A DNA stretch of 64,000 bases, taken from NCBI RefSeq assembly GCF_040581485.1, contig NC_090132.1, positions 4,599,001-4,663,000 on the forward strand. The letters are read 5' to 3'. The notes under the pieces are model-generated. The model was not told the origin of the DNA. It worked only from the letters and a program-made list of their open reading frames with translations, and searched no databases. Made by a program: the position numbers and the translations under genes. This DNA is from Linepithema humile. Its lineage: Eukaryota; Arthropoda; Insecta; Hymenoptera; Formicidae. Numbering within the stretch: the stretch's first letter is position 1; each line of letters begins with the position of its first letter. This document shows, one piece after another, positions 14,944 through 27,776 of the stretch.

Positions 14944-15000
<57 letters not shown>
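14944..15000. repeat. C run plus (CT)n microsatellite
   Basis: A run of C residues (14944-14952) followed by about 45 bases of CT dinucleotides. A second, shorter CT-rich tract lies at 14738-14776. Confidence 0.95.
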
Positions 15001-15002
<2 letters not shown>

Positions 15003-17791
15003 GCCTCTATCTCGGTTCTTTCCGTCCGTCCTTCCTTCCTTCCTCCGGCGAGGGAGAGGTCGTCCCCGTCTGGATCGAAGCCGAAGAACCTGAGGAAGAC
15101 CCTTCTCTCGCGCCTCGATATATCCAGACTGCCTACCGACGACCAGTTCCACGACCACCGAGATCTACGACACCTTCTTCGCCGTTCGGCGCCCAAGTAC
15201 ATGGGGCTTTCGCTTAAACGTTCTTATAATCGCAAAATAGTGACTTCCGCTAATATCGGAAATTACGAGAGAAATCACTTCTTTTATCACGGTCACGAGT
15301 CGTCAATATAAGTATTCATGTTCACCGTAAATTTCACAACACACAGATTGCATAATGAAACAAAAATATCTATTCAACTTAATTTGTTATTCAAATGTAA
15401 ATAATTAATAATTATAATTAAACCCATTTTAATTAAATTCTTTATACCTTTTCGCACGATATAGTAATAAAATGAATGTAATTTAGTTATTTAATATATT
15501 ATAGAGAATATGAATTTTAAAATTCCATTAAGCCTGGTATCCATCGTCGTGAATACTACTGTTGTTATTACGGCGAATATAACCATCCCCGAACATTATT
15601 GTCTACGAAATGTCGTGTACCATGAATTGTCATAAGAAGGGTTAATACGGTCACTGCTATTCGTCGTTAGTAATAACCAAAGCACGGAATAGACGGAGAA
15701 GCGAGCCCGACAAACGTGACAGTCTCACGAAAAGTAATTTTACTGCCCTCTTATTCCACAGTTATTACGAATGAAACAGCGTCCGAAAGGAAGCCATCCC
15801 GCCGAGCACCTTCATTATTTTTATAAAACGTAGAAACGCTCAAAGATATAGATTAATATTTTCTCCGTAGTCGTCCGCTTTGTAATGGAGATGGCATTTT
15901 ATCGAACTGGTAATTACCATTTTAATTACGATCTTGTCATGTTATGCGACGCGAGCGATGATCGGACTTGTACTTCCGAGCATTGTGCGAGAAAATAAAC
16001 TCTCGTGAATGTATCGTAAAAAAGTTTTTCATAATTTATTTCAATATAAAGATTAAAGCTAGTTTGATTTCGAGCTGTTTGATGCGGAAAAACGCATCTT
16101 GTTCCAACAATCGCGCTTTCGTTAATATTAATAAAAATAAAGATCATTTTCAGCATGCAAATTTGCGGCTTTGCCAGAATTTTACTTAGTATAATAGTAG
16201 CTTTAATATTAGTTTTAATTCCTGCTTATACGGAATTTAGAAAAGATAAAGTCCGTAAACAAATTTAAGTTCTCGTTAATTACGTTGAATTTTAGGTATG
16301 CCAAATGTTGCGACGTTATTACAGTGTGCGTACCTGATCGAGTATTCGAGCGTATTTACGGGGAAATTGTTAAAAGAGTGAAAAGAAGTAGCTTGGCATT
16401 ATGTTACAATATGGGCATTGCTTCCTCGCATGATTCGTGATTATCCGAGAAGATATATAATCAGGAAGTGCGCGGTAAATATTTTCCTTCCGCAGCGGTG
16501 CGCGGAACTCGATGGGTGTCGCCACAATGTATCGTAATGACAGGTGGACATCAAGTCCGGGATAATCATAGGTTGAAGGAAGAACGGACAGTTGGCGAGC
16601 GAAAGTCTTTTCTCGCGAGCAGCATGCCTTACGTTTGATTTTATATTGCGTTTCGCTGAAAACTGAGTCAAGCTCATACGTGGGTATCGATGCCGGTGGC
16701 CCGTGCCGGTGGAAAAACATTTATTATTCAAACGATGTAACGTAGCGTCTCTCTTTCTCGCTGCGTCGGCAAATAATACAATGAATGTCGCGTCTGCCGC
16801 TGCACCCGTGGATATCGACGACTGCGAGTCGTCATCGACAACGAGCTCGCGTCGACTTGCGTCGATTTAGAAAAGAAGGTTTTTAGATCGCGGCGCTGCA
16901 TGACTTATTCACACGTGGCGTCGTAGAGCTCGTTGGTTATACTACTAGATACTTAAAGTCTTTACACTAACTAACTATAAGAGACGTATATTTTACGAGT
17001 CGCACAAAGATATGTAGAAACATCAATAAGAAACGACATATTAGACGACACGTATCCAAATGTTTCTCACGGCAAGTAAAACTTTCCGCGAGTAAATTGC
17101 GCTGTGACGACAGGAATTGTGCTAATTGATGCAAGTTCGCGAGGTGGTTTCATTTATGCAATATTAATTGCATTCCAACGGTAGAGTCGTGACGTCAATC
17201 ATCGACGCTCTGCTTGATCGAATTTCACAGTAGTCTATACATATGTACATATATGCAATATTAATATCATTCCCAAAGACATGCTCAATTTTTTACGCAG
17301 AAAATATATTGCGCCGCGGAAGGAACGGACTGGGAAAATCCGAAATAACATGCATTGATTTTATGCCAAAATAAAGGAAAAAGATGTAAAAGTGATCTCG
17401 CACAAATATTTGCTGTAATTATCACAAAAAATCTGATATTACAGCTTCAAATATAAGTGAAAATAAAAACTTTTAATAAGTATATACAAGAAATTGAATT
17501 CGGTAAAAAGTAATGCATATTATTCGATATATCATATCTTGAAAGACCTTAGACAGATTCTTTTGTCAGCAAGTTTGTCAATTTCTTGTATTTATGTTCA
17601 TAAATAATATGTAATACTAATATGTAACGAATAACTGCAATTTTTCGTCAAATTAAAAATGTCTGAAAATACTGTAGATATTATAATAATATTTGCGAAC
17701 AAAAAGAGTTGGAGCTTCGCTTAATTCATAAAAAAAACATTCTTCTTCATATCGAGCTCTGTGACCACGAAATATTTCACAGTGGCTCTTT

Positions 17792-17884
17792 TCTCTTTCG
17801 CTCTCTCTCTTTCTCTCCCTCTCTTTCTCTCTCTCTCCCAGAAAGTTTTCGCGAGATTCTCGAAAAAAAAAAAAAAAAAAAAAA
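17792..17884. repeat. CT-rich tract and 22-base poly(A)
   Basis: An interrupted CT-rich tract (17792-17839) is followed by an uninterrupted run of 22 A at 17863-17884. The tract ends about 30 bases before the candidate splice acceptor of the exon at 17916. Confidence 0.9.
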
Positions 17885-17915
17885 GATAGGGGTAAGAGGG
17901 TGTTTTTTCTTTCAG

Positions 17916-18070
17916 AGCTTCAGGAATCCGCGCGGTGCGCGGGGTACGCGGAATTCCTGCGTGGGACTGCCGTGCTCTCCCACCGCGTCCTCCCGATCCC
18001 CCGTGTACCACCCAACGTCGTCAGCATGGACGAAGGCAGCAGGACGAAGGACGAAAGGAAGAAGAAAAGT
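17916..18070 (+). CDS. Candidate exon containing a possible start codon; gene unknown
   Basis: A strong pyrimidine-rich acceptor (TGTTTTTTCTTTCAG) ends at 17915 and a good donor (AAAAGT|GTAAGG) follows 18070. The intervening 155 nt are GC-rich, in contrast to the AT-rich DNA to the left. An ATG in fair context (GTCAGCATGGAC) at 18026 would give MDEGSRTKDERKKKS and end in phase 0. The same frame is also open upstream to the acceptor, so it could instead be an internal exon or mostly 5' leader. No partner exon was found in the window and the encoded segment has no recognisable family. Confidence 0.3.
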
Positions 18071-19108
18071 GTAAGGAAGGCGCGCGGAGATAGATCAATA
18101 ACAAACCATTATGGACCCTCCGGGACTGCGAAGCGAACGTCGACGACGATTCGACGCATGTTTCTGTTTCGTAACGCCCGACTTTAGCCGCGAGATATCT
18201 CGCCACGCTAATTACATAATGTATTTTCGCCAATCAGATCAACTCGTGTAAGTGTAGAGCGAAAAGAGAAACTGGCTAATTAGATTAAACGGTTAATAAT
18301 GAATAAGAAGATGAATTTATGATGAATGAACGATGGTGGTCTACGCATTTTTTTCTTTTAGTACTACATCGCCGACTGATTTTTAACCTCGTATCAAGAG
18401 ATACGTGTCTTTCAGTTTCTAATGTATCTAATCTAATTCACCATATCTAAACTAAACTAGCTCTATCACTACTATCTAATCTAAACCAATAACACATTTT
18501 TTTTATCGTGAAAAAATGTAAAAACCTCACGAAATCAGCCCTGCAATAAATCCATTTCGATTATCAACGTCTTCAAGTTGTAGCAATAGTGGTGGAATGC
18601 ACAGCTTGATAAATAATCGATTAGCATCGTATCATAAAAGAATACCAGTTATTCGGTTGCGAATATCAATACTGTTTTTCTGCGAAACAAGTGATCAATT
18701 GTGTATTCTAGATCAGATTGCGTTCCGTTCGACGAATCGCCCCCCAGTCGCAATTATCGTAACTATATCCAAGTAAAAGCGAAAGGTCTTACTACGAATG
18801 GACTATCTCCTCGCGTCGCTTCACGTCGAGAGCAGTGGAAGGAGCTCCTTCGAGTATATCCACATAACGGCGAGCGACTGAAGCACCATAAAACATATCT
18901 ACGTCGTATTTCGCGACAAGGGCGCGCACTCGGAATCACGCACACATCACATTTTCCGCGAATCGATTCGCACGCATCGCACGACCGAGGATCACACATT
19001 TAATCCGAAGGACAGCCGAACGATCTCACTTTAGCCGGCGAGGAGCGGCGACGCGGCAACTGTACGCGAAATTCCATCGAAGGTCGCGCGATCAATGACA
19101 TTTAAAAT

Positions 19109-19411
19109 CTACTTCCAAAGGTGGCCCAGTTCCCTAATGAGGCGAACTTGTTGATGGTTGACGGCAAATTCATCGAGAAACTCGTTCCGCCGCTTTTCCC
19201 AGCCGTCCGATAATGAAATCCGGTGCTCCGGTGCGGTGGAAGGTGTCGGAGAAACCGGATGCTGGAACGGGCTCCCGAGGCCGGCATTTTCCGACATCAT
19301 TTGGCCGAAACGGCCATGCGTGGGCCGGTCAAACACATCTCGTCGCTTTTCACCGTGCCGCGCAAGCCTTCGTGAGAACGTAAAACGAGATATCCGCTTT
19401 CTTCGAGCAGA
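19109..19411 (-). other. Protein-like open frame of uncertain status
   Basis: A minus-strand frame is open for 100 codons between a TGA at 19412-19414 and a TAG at 19109-19111. Its distal half looks protein-like (for example RPTHGRFGQMMSENAG and EFAVNHQQVRLIRELGHLW). I found no ATG at its head, no convincing acceptor and no consensus donor. A similar-looking frame lies just upstream on the same strand at 19474-19713 and contains FLIHDIPKDVLEDLFITES. These could be terminal exons, a decayed gene fragment or chance open frames in GC-rich DNA. No family is recognised. Confidence 0.15.
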
Positions 19412-21456
19412 TCACTCCGAAATATTGCTGGCACTAATATAGTAGAAGAATCCATCTCTACGATGCCGCGGCGTCAGCCATGCTGAACCGAAATTTTCCT
19501 CGGCGAATGCCGTCCGTAATCTTGAGATTCGCTCCGCGATTCAGTGATAAAAAGATCCTCGAGGACATCCTTTGGAATGTCGTGGATGAGGAATTTATTG
19601 TTGTTTGTGAGCTTTGCATCACGTTTCCCCCCCCCCCCCGATACGCAACGCGACGGTGAAAGCCGGTATTTCCAGCCGGGATCACGCGTACTCCCGTCAC
19701 TATCATTCGTCATCGGAATTCTCGCCGTGTCCTACCCAACACGGCACTTTTCCACTTATCCTCGAACGTTCTCCCGATGACGACGACAACGACCACAAAG
19801 GCGATGATGAGTGCCGTGTCGGCTAAATTTCCACGAACACTTCGCGGATGCCAGTCGCGGTACAGCAGTAGGATGAGTATACTCGACGAAGATGAGGTTC
19901 GCAACTCGCACGTACCGCACGTCCTTCGCCGTCCCGGTGCGTGAGGAGAAAAAAAAAGAGGCAATCCCCGCGACCGTCGCACTTCTCGCGCGCACTTTGC
20001 CGATTTTCGCGATTCGGTCCTGCTCTCTCTTCCGGCGACTCGTCATTCCGCGACCAGACAACGACGATGACGACGGCGACGAAGATGACGACAAAGACGG
20101 CGAAGCGGACATTTTACGGTACAAAAGAACGCGGTCCTACCGGCTAATAAATCCGCTTTTAACGTGGCGACCCGACGTACACGCCGGGTTCTTGCCGGCT
20201 CCACCAAAGGCACGATCGCTCTCTGCGTGTCGATGCCCCCCACCGCACTCCCCCTCCATCCCCCTCCGCCCCCCAGGGGCGGATGGCAGCGACGCAGAGC
20301 GCCGTCGCCGCCGTCCTGAGCTGACGGGGGCGCCACCGAGCGGCACCGACGCCGACGCCCGCGACCGATCGATAGCTGCGACCGACGACGACGGCGACGG
20401 CGACGACGAAGAAGAGGACGACGTAGAACTCCTGATATACATTTTCCGTATTCCTGAATTCCAGGATGAATTTCTGATGCGATGTTTCAAGAGTAAAGGG
20501 ATAAGAAAGATCATTTCAAAAAATTTACCACAATTTTGACTCTGTATTCACTGACGATTTAGTCAAAAAAAAGTCGCACGTGAAGTCGGAGAACACGCGA
20601 AAAATTCGATTTTAGCGTTTCCTTTGAAAGTCGATTTTCAAACTCATTTACGCTTTATATTTCGTGCAGAACAGAACAAAAGACAGGTTTTATTAATAAT
20701 TATATGTATCTCCCAGAATAACGGAGAGAAAGAAAAAGAGTGATTAAAAAGAATATATATAAATATAATACTAACAGAAATTTTCTCTATGTGAATATAG
20801 TATAATTTTCTTTCTAAAACTTTCCGCAATGTTTTTCATTCTCTCGCAAGTTCTGTTCTTGAAATAAAAGATTCTGCATTAAAAAATTACCAATATCGTG
20901 GCATCGTAAATTTTTATATTGGAACGTTTATGTTCCGCAGAGAATTTTCTAAATATAACTGTCTAGATCCATAAATAAAATATCCATAATGTATGAACTA
21001 TTTTCAAATTACTTTAACGAGCATGAAATACATATTTCTTTAAAATTTTAAGCAATCTATTTAAATCGTTAATGCATCTATTATTTTATCACGCGGCAGG
21101 TTAACAATATGTCGTCTGCGCATATATTATTGTAAGAGAATATCCCGGAAAACCTCTAAACCCGATTTCGCTGATCAGACAGGACGCGTTACTCATCGAG
21201 CCGTCCCTGCCGAGACTTCCTCCTTGCATTCGCTCTGTACTCGACGGCATACGCATTGCGAGTAATGCGAACCGGACGAAGGAAGTAGGGAGGGTTATGC
21301 AGAAGGAGACAGAAGGAGGGGGAGAAAGGAGTCAAGGGAGCGCGAAAATGCGAGGGCGTGCGTGCGTGCGTATGAAGTAAAAGAAAAAAAACGTACTACG
21401 AGAACGGAAAGACGGCGGTGAACGGAAAGAGGAAGAAAGAGAGAGAGGAGAACGTT

Positions 21457-21523
21457 AGATAAGAAAAGTCATCACGGTCACTGCGCGTGCCGCACTATGC
21501 CGTCATTCATTGATTGCATCGTA
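21457..21523. repeat. Diverged duplicated segment, copy 1
   Basis: This segment aligns with 22568-22643. Shared blocks in order are AGATAAG, a GTCAT-GGTCA-TG-GCGTG core with scattered mismatches, and GTCATTCATTGAT. Both copies follow a GA-rich tract, and weaker resemblance continues to the right. It is an old local duplication or two copies of a dispersed element. Confidence 0.6.
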
Positions 21524-21550
21524 CGAGAGAGCGCACGGCGCTCTCGTACG
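21520..21550. repeat. Hairpin-forming inverted repeat with 3-base loop
   Basis: The left arm (21520-21534, CGTACGAGAGAGCGC) pairs with the right arm (21538-21550, GCGCTCTCGTACG) except for a two-base bulge. The loop is ACG. It overlaps the right edge of duplicated copy 1 and is not conserved in copy 2. Confidence 0.8.
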
Positions 21551-21780
21551 CTCTACGCCGTTAATGTTCGCCGGATAGCGGAGCGTGCGAGAAACGGATA
21601 GAAGCGGCGTAGAACGAGCAAACGAAATGGAGAACTGCTTGGATGGGCGCGAGAGGAAAGGAAAACGAACCGGATGAAAGAGACGGCGGCGGCGGGCGAA
21701 AAGTATGAGGAAAGTACGGCCGGTCACGATTACATACGTTTGCCTCGTTCGATTCTCCATCCCGCCTTTTTCCGTTCCCG

Positions 21781-21801
21781 TTTTTTTTTTTTTTTTTTTT
21801 T
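21781..21801. repeat. Poly(T) run
   Basis: An uninterrupted run of 21 T residues. Confidence 0.95.
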
Positions 21802-22490
21802 CGTCGTATTCGTTCGTTGCTCCGTCAAATGGGAGTCCGCTTACCGAACGACCGTATTTTGCTTTCGTGACGATGATTGATCGTGGATATATTATCACGT
21901 GCAGTAACAATGGTTAACCATAGGGACTGTATCAGATGTAGCAATAATAATAACGTGTGATGGTACCAATCGCGATCACGCTGAGATTTGGTTTAACGTT
22001 TTAATTATTGTTAAAACTATGCCGTCGCGTAATCTTAATTTTTTAATAAATATATAAAAAAAAAATTTCACACTAATTTTAATATGCAAGTAATTCCTCA
22101 CGATTAACGAACTGTAGTAAGATTAAGTGCAAGTGGAAAATATACGTGCATAAAAAATTAAAATATTTTATATTCCACACTTGTAATCATCAAATCCTAT
22201 AAAATATTGAGAGAGTAATTGTATTCAAAATTTTTACTGGTTATAAAAATCTTTACGAATGCAAATACATCGATATCCAATATTTTTTACAGAACCTTGA
22301 TATACTTGTAACAAATAAGAGAAACAACGCGATGTGAGAGAAAAGAAGATAAATTTGAGATAATTTTTTTTTTGAGAAGCAATCTTCTTGTTATATCAAG
22401 AATATGCGCCTGTGCGAGAAAGAATTAGAAAAAACATGCTTGTCGCGTGCTTGCGTAACGTGCCTGCAAACATTCAGGAAAGTATAAAAA

Positions 22491-22499
22491 GAGAGAGAG

Positions 22500-22538
<39 letters not shown>
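22491..22538. repeat. (GA)n microsatellite
   Basis: About 48 bases of GA dinucleotides with one C interruption, directly upstream of duplicated copy 2. Confidence 0.95.
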
Positions 22539-22545
<7 letters not shown>

Positions 22546-22567
22546 GGAGAGGAGAGAGAGGAGTGGG

Positions 22568-22643
22568 AGATAAGTCATTATGGTCAATGTGCGTGGCCAC
22601 GTCACACACGCCAGACAGTCAGTCATTCATTGATAGTATCATA
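22568..22643. repeat. Diverged duplicated segment, copy 2
   Basis: Partner of 21457-21523, about 1.1 kb away in the same orientation. The same ordered blocks are present with a small deletion after AGATAAG and a short insertion before GTCATTCATTGAT. Confidence 0.6.
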
Positions 22644-25600
22644 GTATGGCCTGAGCGTATACGTTGCGCAGCTCGCGGCACGGTACGCACGTAAACTCGC
22701 GTGGTAGTCACGGGCAGAGGCAGAGCCGTGGCGACTACAACCGTGTGCAAATGGAAGGGAAGCACGGGAACGATCGAAGACAAAAGAGAAAGTACTTGGT
22801 GCGTACGGCAAGAATGAATACCGTATGCGAGACGTAGGTGCCGGCGATACCCCGAACGCAATATCGTTGTAGTAAGAAGGGGCTAGCACGAGGGGGGCAA
22901 GAGGAAATTCGAGAGACAGGCCGAAAAGACGTATGCGCGGGGTGGATGTAAATAACGTTCTAAAAGTAGCCGCCGCGTAACTAGTCCCAAGTCGCGAGAA
23001 ACGTATAACGAAATAGCGTAATGAAATGCTATTAGCAGCGCTTTGATCTCACGGAGAATACTAATTCAAAGCTGGTATCTGTCACAACATTGCGCTTATC
23101 AAGACCGAATAGATTTTCCAATTTAAACTTGGGCTAAGTATTTGCTAAAAGATCAAACATACAGGGTATCTAGAGATAACGCAGATAGAATTATCGAATA
23201 CCTTTGATATTCCTTCAATCGCAGAGAATAAACTTGTCGGGGAATGAATTTGAAATAAAATTGTAGCTTGTTTGTGAGCGGGATAATAATAGTTGCAAAA
23301 TGAGACAATATTAAATGAATGGAATAAATTAAGCGTCGAGAATGTAAAGCAGTAACAAAGTTCTATTTTTGTAATTAATTTTAACTGAATTTAATCAATC
23401 GATATAATTTTATGTAGATTTAATTTGCAAAGATATTTAATACTGAAAATAAAAGGATTTTCACAAAAACTTTCGCTGAGAGAGAAAAATCGATTTTAAA
23501 TTTAATACATTCAGCAGATGTAAAATGACTGCAATGTTATGGCTTGCATTCGAGTGTTCCCATACACGTTATGTTTAGATAAAATGATTAAAATATCCGA
23601 TAAAAATTTTTGATCGAAGTTTTATACGCTAGTTAAGAGTATGATTTCTCGATTCGCAATCGTTCGTCGATTCATCGCATAAAAATACGTAGCAAGCAAT
23701 ACGGTACTTCAACGAAGTACGTACTACCTCGCGTTATGGCAAGCCGGGCGGAAGAGAAGCGGAAACTGAAAGGCAAAGGCAGAGGATACGGGTCGTGCGA
23801 CTTCGATGCGCGTATTAGTACACGCGAGTACACAAGGAACGAGCGGAAAAAGCAGAAAAATCGCAACTCATGCAACCAGCTATGTATTACCCACGATGCA
23901 CGAACGCGTATCAGCGAAACATTATGTTCGCGGAACAAAAATATTTTCACCGTGAATAATCGTGTTAATTTCTTTTCATCCAACGATCTAAAATTAGCCG
24001 ATGATGCGCTCAATGTGCACATCCCAGTCCCTATTTTTAAATTGCCATGCGGTGTGTTTATCGCTATTAAATTATAACTTTGTTGATCAAGGTTCGACTC
24101 AAATTTTGCAAATTATTATTCCGCTATGATGCACGAAACGTTATAAATAAACAGATACAATAATTAACATTTTGTATTAATTATATTATGGTATTATTAT
24201 AATGTTATTCTGCTTAATTTATTATTCTGTCAGAAATTACATATTATACAAACTGAATCCAAAATACTAATTATTCTATTTGTGGCTATATATTCATTTT
24301 TGTACATTAAAAATTATGATAGAGAAGAATTAAATGGATTAAAGAGCATGGAAGTTTTCGTTATAAGTGCGTTCGATTGTAATCGCAAAATTTGGGGAAT
24401 ACGAATGTAAGTCGGTTAAAAGACGGATGAAAACGCAAGCGAAGACGAGTTAGGAGAAATGTTGCTCTAATTAAGCGACGTAAGTTTATTAAACTCCGAG
24501 CTTAAAATAGCGGACGACGCATTACTCGGGAATGTAAGGGCAGCCCAGTTTTATTGCCGGTCGAGCCCTAAGATTAACTTATACGAGCCGTTTTGCTCGA
24601 GTCTTGCTTGGAGAATCGTTTGCGTTATTCGCCAGAAACAATGTATTCACATTGATGCGCCGGGAAACGACGCGAAATCGAGGCCGTGGTCTTTGTCTCT
24701 TGTGTGAAAGGCTAAAAATTAGAACTGAAACGATCGATCGGCGTGGTCGCGGGCGAGCGCCGTTATTCGGCGGCGGAACATGAACGTATATATATTCGCG
24801 AGAAAATGAGGGTAGAGCCTAAGAAACGATCGATTACCAGTCGTGTCTGAAATTAGGTTGACCGAAGAACCACTAGAAATATCAGGACGGAGACTTTCTC
24901 GAAGCGTGAGAAAAGAAGCACAACGCGATAAGAGCATAGTTCGACAATGCGTGGTCGATAGATATTTCGAACGAGCATACTCGCTCCGTTGAGAGATTAA
25001 TACTTTTGAGATATCGTGCCGATGTCGTAATCCCGTTAGTCTTTCGGTTGACACAGTCCTTAATGTAAAGTGATCTACTGAACGTTATCGTAAATATCGT
25101 CATCTCATTTCACGCAATATATTCAAAGGTTTTTTTTTATTTAAAGATTATCTCATTTTTTAATATAAGAAGCTATTATATAAAACAAATGAATGATAAA
25201 TTGCATCTACCAATTCTTTGATCAATTTAGAATAAATTTCCTCTCAATGAGTTATCGAAATGTTTTCAGTTTTACGGGCAATTAAAATTAAATGACCATT
25301 TTTCGCAAATTAATTTTCAGCAATGCAAACAGATAATTCAATTTTGTTCTTCGCTCAACTTCCAGTGGACTTTGCAACAGAATTTTTGTTTGATATTTAA
25401 GTATCGAGATATTTAATATTAAAGATTAAAATGATGTTCAATCCAATTATCGTTAAGAGAACATCGATTACAAATTGTTGCAAAAGTACGAGAGATAAAA
25501 TACGTAACGCGCATTCCCAAACACTCCGGAAATAAATATGAAAATAAAAACTTTAGGGTATCCTGTGCCAATTCACCCACAGGTAAATGGAAGTAAAAAG

Positions 25601-27776
25601 TTTTAGTCTTTTGACCCAATTTTTTCGTGCCGCGCCTTTTTCGGAACGGTAAAAACATGAACGAATATCGCGTTGAGAGATTACACCGGTATATTACATA
25701 CTGGCTTCTAACATAAAGTCCCGAATCGACGTTGACGACGCGAAGCGGAGAGGTATCAACGTGGAAGCTGCGATCGCGAGGGTCAGGATTAAATATAACC
25801 GTGGCTCGGGCTATTTATAAAGATTAACTTGTTAGCGAGATAACGAAGGAGGAGATGGAGACAACGGCGCTAAATTGTCGCAACAATTGCGCGGGAACCG
25901 ACGGATTCCGGGGCGGCCGTTCCTCGTACCGCTTTGAGCTTCGACCTCGTTCTCGTCTCAGCGTATACGTCGTCGATCGTACAGACCGAGCGAAAACAAA
26001 TGATAATGTACAATGCGAACTATTGAATATTACTGCCGTTCAACATACATATGTAAATTGTGATTGAGCATGCCTTCCATGTCTTCGCGTGACTTACAAT
26101 TTTTGAAAAATATTGATTTTAAGATTTTGAAAAATCAATCAATATCATCTTGTTACAACGTCAGTGTGTTTAAATAATTTATTTGCATTATTTGAAAGTT
26201 ATATTCTCGTAAATCTTTCCTAGGAATATCATTTATAGATTATAATCATTCTTTTTCCCTTCCCCTCTCCCTCTCTCTCTCTCCGTTTCAAGTATTTAAA
26301 AGGATAGAATTGATGGGAGCTTTTACATATATTGTATTCCCACTTTCTCTCTTTCTCTCTCTCTCTCTCTCTTGACACAGGATGATATTAGCTCGCGTAT
26401 TTAAATTTTAAATCACATTTTAATATATTCGTCTCTCACACACAACAGCAACGCTTTTCCACGATTATCGAAAAAGTAAGAATACGTTATACGTAAGAAA
26501 TCCCCTATCGTAAATGTAAATAAATTGCGATCTTAAGTTCGCTGTGCACATAGTTTTGACGTTTAAAAGTGATAAATGGGTGAAATATCAACTGAGGAGT
26601 GTATGAGGGTTGAAAGAAAACATCGAAATGTTTGTCGATAAGCACCGTTTCCCCGGCACACTCGGGGAATATTTGATAGCAGAGAGGAGTACGATAACGG
26701 AAGTTCGTGCACCTGGAGAGCGCGGTCGTTCCGTGGCGACACACGGCAGAGCAGAGTGCAGTCTGGAATTTTATTTACACTACGCATTCATACACGTGGA
26801 ACGTTTGCGGCGTACAGGCGGAGTCCACGTGCGTGTTTCGAAAAAAACGAAAAGAATGTCCGACTCGATTATTGAAAAGAGCTCCGGTTACCGCGGTGTT
26901 TACGCGCGATGCCTAATCGACCGATCAGCTCGAAAATAGAAAAACGGATGAAAACAAAGAGATTTATTTCCGCAGAAGGGAAATATTAAATAAGCTTAAA
27001 TTATTCTGATGCATAGAAGTGTGGTTTTAACTTTTTTCCATGGAATGTATTAATTTTATCGAAATTATTCGAAAAATATACACAATGTTCAATATATATC
27101 TACGTAATACTCATTTATATCAATGGAATACGCATAAAATTCTCCTCTCCGATTTGACGTTTAATTTTATGGATTACATTCATTCCGAAGCATTTTAAAA
27201 TAAAAAAAAAAAGCATAACGGGTATTTTACGTCGCCTCTTTTTTCTATACATCGGTATGCTCGCACGCATGAGAAAGAAAAAAGGGGCTATACGAAGGGA
27301 GTAAAGATATGTTACGACATATTCCGACATTATCTCGTTCCCCCCTGAGAGCACCTGATAACACACCGGTCATGCACGCTCCCGTCTACGACGCGTTCGC
27401 TTCTTATTCAGATCAGAAGAGCCGTGCCGTTTGTTCCCTATCTCCATTTCTTCGAGATTTGATTAATGGGACTATCGGCCGTCTCGAACAAACCTGCCGC
27501 TATCTACGCAACTCGAATCTGTCTGCGTGTCTCTCGAGATTATCGTGGATACGTGTTGCATCAAATCGCTATAAAAGTTTTTATGCCCAAGGTTCATTTC
27601 AATTTATAATATTAAAAAATAACGAAATAATAAATCTGTATCAATTTTCAATAAAGATTTCTACATACTTTTACATGTTGCCATTAAAATAATTTAGTAA
27701 AGAAAGAAGATTAAATTGAGTAAAAAATATTTTCTTTAATATATTATCTGATTTATCGTCTTGTGTTTATCTAAAA

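Larger units (their letters stand above)
11229..17915. other. Non-coding stretch with GA/CT tracts
   Basis: No supported exon. It is largely AT-rich from about 12050 to 14200, then GC-richer from about 14250 to 15210 with complementary GA and CT microsatellites, then AT-rich again. It may be part of the large intron proposed for the minus-strand gene starting at 35848. Confidence 0.5.
18071..27776. other. Gene-poor stretch with GC-rich patch and repeats
   Basis: Apart from the items listed separately, nothing was found that can be supported as a gene. A CpG-rich patch at about 18700-20450 contains GAC/GAT trinucleotide runs. These create acidic open frames on the plus strand (19892-20539) and serine-rich ones on the minus strand. 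A run of 13 C lies at about 19627-19639 and a T run at 21781-21801. The rest is mostly AT-rich. A plus-strand open frame at 23736-24077 begins with an ATG but has no family resemblance. Confidence 0.45.

Noticed and set aside
14700..15311. 203-codon plus-strand open frame
   Set aside because: More than a third is Ser-Leu dipeptides from the CT microsatellites; not credible as a gene.
19892..20539. 215-codon plus-strand open frame with acidic runs
   Set aside because: The Asp-rich parts come from GAC/GAT trinucleotide repeats in CpG-rich DNA, the opposite strand is equally open, and no splice sites or homology support it.
23736..24077. 113-codon plus-strand ATG open frame
   Set aside because: The second half is AT-rich and intron-like, no splice sites or family match were found, and a chance ORF of this length is plausible.
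26610..26939. 109-codon plus-strand open frame with ordinary-looking composition
   Set aside because: It begins at TTG, has no homology that I recognise and lies alone in gene-poor DNA; kept only as a possibility for conservation testing.
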